Source: Diplosphaera chodatii
Lineage: Eukaryota; Chlorophyta; Trebouxiophyceae; Prasiolales; Stichococcaceae
DNA length: 64,000 nt
Reading direction: 5' to 3'
Assembly (NCBI GenBank): GCA_032358165.1
Contig: JAALGY010000036.1
Span: 558,001-622,000 of the forward strand
The translations under genes were made by a program, and so were the position numbers. The notes beneath the pieces are model-generated. The model made no database searches. It was not told the DNA's origin and saw only the letters and a program-made list of their open reading frames with translations. How positions within the stretch are numbered: the first letter of the stretch is position 1; each line of letters opens with the position of its first letter. Positions 59,801 through 64,000 of the stretch are shown in pieces.

Positions 59801-62800
59801 AGGGCGGTGCCGCCCACCGCCGCCGTGGCAACGACGGCCGCGGCGCTCCACTGCCCTGCGCCGGCGTCCGAGGCGGCGCGCACCCTGAAGGCGTACTGCG
59901 TGTGCGGCTCCATGCCCCGCACCTGACGGTTGCAGCGACTGTCCCTTCCAGCTACAGTACAGTGTCGTGTGACATTTCCTCTTTGAGGTGCACGGTGCGC
60001 CTGGCAGTGGGCATCAGCAGCGCAGGAGCTGGTTCCGCAAGCGACGCACAGCCATCACGCCTGCATATGACCACCTTGGCGGAGGCCTCCTTGCCCTCGT
60101 ACACAGCGTCCCAGTACACGCTCTTCGACAACGGCTGGACCGGCAGCACCTCCCCTGAGACGCTGGCATGCTGCCTGTCATCATGGCTGTAACCGTTCCC
60201 CTGCGGCTGCAGCATAGCAGTGATGGTTTGCAGCGGGAAGCAGGTATGTGTTTGACACCAACACACAAACACCGATGTCGCCGCCGGATGTCCAACCTTG
60301 CTTGATGCAAAGCAAGGCACCAACAACACCCTGCGCACATGAGTGCTCCGACATCCGAGTGTTGGCACGCACCAGCGCATGCTGGTCTGGCTGATGCGCC
60401 TGCTGTTCTGCCTCGACAGCTGCCAGGTAGGCTGCACCCAGGCACCGTTGCAGGGTGAAGCCCGTGATGGGGCAGCCACGAGTGGCTGGGGCCTGCAGGA
60501 TGGGTTGCAGACTACGTCAACAACAGACAGTCCAACATGCCGCCAATCTCCTTATGTCCACTTACAGAAGGATGTGACGCAATATGTCAAATCCAGTGGA
60601 TGACGCCCATGCTGGAGGGTGTCATGCGCCACCCAGTGGGCCAGTGTTCAGCATGTGCCTCCACCTGCCAGCTGAGCTTCAACGAGTCGCCAGTTGCGCG
60701 GCTGTCGAGCTGCGGCGCTGCGGGTGCCAAAGGCGGCGCTGCTTCAGTCACCGCCACCACTGCAGCATGCCAGATCACCGAAGCTTATAGCCGCATGGCG
60801 TTGCACACAATGCGAAAGAGTTGATGATTTGTAACGTGCGATGCATGCAGGGTCCCTGCTGAGCATTTGACTTCAACCAAGGCAGCTTACATGACTCGCT
60901 GGGGAGAGACTGGCCAAAGGAGTTCACAGCGAACACCCTGAGCTCGTAATCCGTTCCTGGCACAAGGCCAGCAACCTGAGCAGATGCTTCCGGCGCACTG
61001 GCTGCGGTGCTGAACCCCTGCGTGCATGCAGCCACCCAATGTGTGAAGGCGTCGCTGCTGAGAACCCCTGGTGATGTCAGCCAGAAGTTGCTGCAAACGT
61101 GTAAAAAGCCATTGCTTTCATCGGCTTTCGTGGCACAGGCAACCGAAAAAGTTTTAACCGACTGCTGCAGGGCCCTGATCTCCAGGCGGTAGTTGATCAC
61201 GAAGCTGCCACCGTCAAAAGCAGGAGGCCGCCACTGCACCTCCAAGCCATCGCTTGACCTGCATGCGCTGATGCTTGTGTCACCTTCGGAGCAGCTGCAT
61301 ATTCACTGCATGCTGCAGGCACATCATGGTTGCATAGCGGTGTGGCTACGCAAGCTTTACTGCAACCCGCAGACCCACACCTGGAGGCCACCTGCAGGTC
61401 TGTCGGCGGGTTAGGGGAGGTTGCCGCTGTCGAAACATCTGCTGGGTACGAGAAGCTGCCCTGCCCCGCTGCATTGTGCGCTGCCACGCGCACTCGGTAG
61501 GTGCAGCCCGGCAGCAGCTGCCGCAGCGTGCACACTGTGCCCTCGCCCTGCAGTGTAATTTTACTGCATTACTGGTCTGAGGAGTGCGAACATCTGGCAG
61601 CAGTTGCCAAGGACCAGGCTGTGCAAGTTGTGACGCACATAACCATGCTGAGTGACAGGCACCTGGTGGACAGCATGCCAGTCGGAGCCCAGCCCGGCAG
61701 CCTGTGCCGGCTTGCTCTTGGCCTGCAGCTCGAGCGTGTACCTGCAGCAGCAGCAGCAAGCCGCCTTGTGGTGCTGCTTCAGCAGGGTGCATGCCTGACC
61801 GTTGCCCCTATACTTGTGATTGAAATGCTGTGGCTTTGCAGTGCGTGCTGACCCGGCAACGGCGCTGCCGCCATCATTGCTGGGCGGGCCCCACGTCAGC
61901 ATCGCCGTCGTCTGGCTGGCGCCATTCAGCGAGGGCGGCGGCGGGGCCGGTGGCGGCGTCGCTGCCGTGATGGCTTCAAGCACCGTGCCGTTCAGGCCCT
62001 TGCCCGCCTCGTTCATGGCGCACACCCGGAACCGGTACACCCTCCCGCTCTGCAACAGAGGGACGATGCACAGTGTAGGGTGTTCTGATGCACTCCGATG
62101 ATGTCGGCGCTCTGTCACACACTGGAGGAAAGGTGCAAGGTCGCTATGCCCGGCAGGAGGCGGGAGTGGGTGCACAGTTCACCACAAGGCTATGGGCTTC
62201 GTGCATGCGGTCCGGGCCGTAGTACTCCACCACAAAGTCGCCACCAAGGCCGTCATCACGCTCCAGGCGGTACCCGCTGATCGGGTCGCCATTACACGCT
62301 GGCTCCTGCCAACGTAGCGGCACTTCTCAGCGACGCAGGCTGTGCCTAAAGCATTGTCCGTGATCGCAAGTGCATCTGGGGCGATGACCTCTGCAGAGCA
62401 CAGCATGTTGAAGTTGCGCCACAACATGCGTGCCTGCCAGTGCACGGCGATCGAGTCGGTGGTCGACTCCACAGCCACGAGGCCATGCGGCGGGTCCGGC
62501 ACGCTGGCCGAGGTCGAGAAGGCCACCGGCTTGCTCCACTCACTCTCGCCGAGCTCGTTGAACACCTGCAAAGATGGCAACACTCTTTCCTGTGACATGT
62601 TTGCAACCAAGAAATCTTCATGCGTGGTGCGGACGGTGACAGTGCATCACCCAGGTTCTCCTCATCGGCACAACACCCCAGCCAGACCTTGAACTTGACT
62701 GCGACTCTGGTGCCGGGGCGCAGTGAAGTCAGCTTGTGGCTGTTGTCAGGGCCATCGCACAGCATTTCCCACTCCTGCAGGTACCCAGCATAGGGTCTTT

Positions 62801-64000
62801 GACATCTGTGCTGTGGCAGACACCCTGAAGCCCAGCAGACACACAACACATACCTTGGCAGGTCCTCAATGAAGCATCAATGTGAATCACCGATACTGCA
62901 ACGCTTCGTGTGCGCTAAGAACATGCGCACCGCAGCTGTGTCCAGGGTGCTGCCATTGCCGGGCCGCAGCGCCAGCGCCTGGTAGCGAGTGATGGGGCGG
63001 CCCCCGGTCTCCCCAGGCTCCGGCCACTTGAACTGCAGCACCACATGTGGTCAGTCTCTGCCCCTTGCAGAAGTCGCTCTTTCACTGGTGCCAGACACCA
63101 CGACGATGCTCCATCTTGGGCTGTGCCATCCTTCTGACCGCAGGCACCTCCAGCAATCATCGGGACAGTATGCGCCTTCCAGTTGCATCCTGTTGCACAG
63201 CTGCTGACGACCTGTCACCTTCAGGAAGTTGCGGGCACGGCCGACGAGGCGTGCGGGATCAGGCAGCCCCGGCGGCGTGGGCACCGTCGCAAAGCGCGCT
63301 TCGGGCGACAGCTGCTGCGGGGGGATGCTGCCATACAAGGGTGTTGGCACGGGTTGCACCACCACTGTGAATGCATAAGTTCGCCCCGGCCGCAGATTGC
63401 AGACCTGCAGCGCAGGAACCCGAAAAGCTTCAGCGTCACCATCGGCGGGACAGCACTGGACTGCACCTGTCCTAGCAGAACCTCAATGCACGTTGGAACC
63501 AACCTCAGCAGATGCTGCGGCGTCTTGATACACCTTCACCCAGGCGTCCTCGTCGAGTGGCAGCTCCTCACCGCTTTTCTTGTGCTGCACCTGCGACGTC
63601 TCAGCGCCAAATGCCATCAGAGCCCTCCAGCAGTGTACGCAGGACGCTGGAGATTGCGCAGCATGTGCCAAGCATGCATGTTGGGGCATACGAACCTCCT
63701 GCATCTGCAGTGCGTAGGTGATTGCGCACGGCGGCAGGCTGGCTCCCGGCGGCACCTCACCGGTCATACCGGTCTGTCGCTGCGCTTCCCAGAACAGCCG
63801 GATCGAGTGCGTGCCCACAGTGTCCAGAATCGGCTTGGTGGCGGGTGAGAACAGCGGCACTGGCGGCGGGGGCGGAGGCGTTAGCGATGCTTCTGATACA
63901 TGCTCACTAAGCCCGGCTGCATCCGATACTGCGCCTCCCATGCCCACTGACCCTTGGGCGTTGTCGGTGGCCAAACGGGGAGCATCTGCACTTGCATCTG
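56870..64000 (-). CDS. Multi-FN3 protein with C-terminal membrane anchor (FNDC3-like), N terminus off the right edge
   Basis: About nine fibronectin type III domains in series, each spread over two to four short exons. The recurring core is a strand-B Trp (LTWGPPSNDGGS, VHWQEPACNGDPISGYRLE, VQWRPPAFDGGSFVINYRLE, AKWDAPAEDNG) and a strand-F Tyr motif (GRVYRFRVCAMNEAG, GCTYRVRVAAHNAAG, GTDYELRVFAVNSFG, HTQYAFRVRAASDAG, GRDYIIRARAANACG). Pro-rich linkers join some domains. After the last domain come an Ala/Gly/Lys-rich stretch (57720-57500), a basic segment, then a single hydrophobic helix WTVLAVAAFALAVLVY and a short tail ending RRPGGGY (TGA at 56872-56870). Nine FN3 domains plus a C-terminal anchor match the animal FNDC3A/B layout. 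No enzyme domain is seen. A role in adhesion or membrane scaffolding is inference only. Confidence 0.82.

Noticed and set aside
1..64000. tRNA, rRNA, CRISPR, insertion sequences, viral genes
   Set aside because: No cloverleaf with conserved arms, repeat-spacer array, transposase or capsid motif was recognised anywhere; the layout is that of ordinary nuclear genes.

Overview
This window reads as nuclear DNA of a green alga, most likely a trebouxiophyte-like chlorophyte (inference). Genes are G+C-rich and cut into many short exons. Introns mostly begin GTGCG/GTGAG and end TGCAG. Alanine/proline-rich linkers are common, and several proteins have their closest relatives in plants and algae: organellar oligopeptidase, isoamylase, the NUA/TPR nuclear-pore protein and a plant-type TauE/SafE carrier. 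Almost every long open frame is a shadow of a spliced gene. I rebuilt the genes from exon translations and splice phases, and give exon coordinates where every junction stayed in phase.

Layout, left to right. 1-3410: a head-to-head pair of Ure2p/YfcG-like glutathione S-transferases, the left one running off the window. 3894-6407 (-): an alanine-rich protein with glycine-zipper stretches and Lys-Ala helices. 6842-10491 (-): a TauE/SafE membrane carrier (14 exons). 11440-15578 (+): a galactose-oxidase-family copper radical oxidase (12 exons) with one in-frame TGA and a long Pro/Ala insertion. 16108-30657 (-): a gene of about 45 exons for a TPR/Mlp/NUA nuclear-pore-basket coiled coil.

30842-35258 (+) and 35480-40880 (-) are two convergent M3 zinc oligopeptidases; the second has an organelle-targeting leader. 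41272-47537 (-): an isoamylase-type starch debranching enzyme. 47567-53352 (+): a prolyl oligopeptidase (22 exons), whose start codon lies 29 bp from the isoamylase start. 53890-56250 (-): an unrecognised multi-exon gene. 56870-64000 (-): a protein with about nine fibronectin type III domains and a C-terminal membrane anchor, like animal FNDC3, running off the right edge.

The genes do not form one pathway. Three peptide-degrading enzymes lie within 23 kb, and the isoamylase and its neighbour share a very short divergent promoter. No RNA gene, transposon, CRISPR array or virus was recognised. The most notable signals are the in-frame TGA in an otherwise perfectly phased oxidase, the repeated use of GC-AG introns, and a tandem duplication of a 3' splice region in the prolyl oligopeptidase gene.
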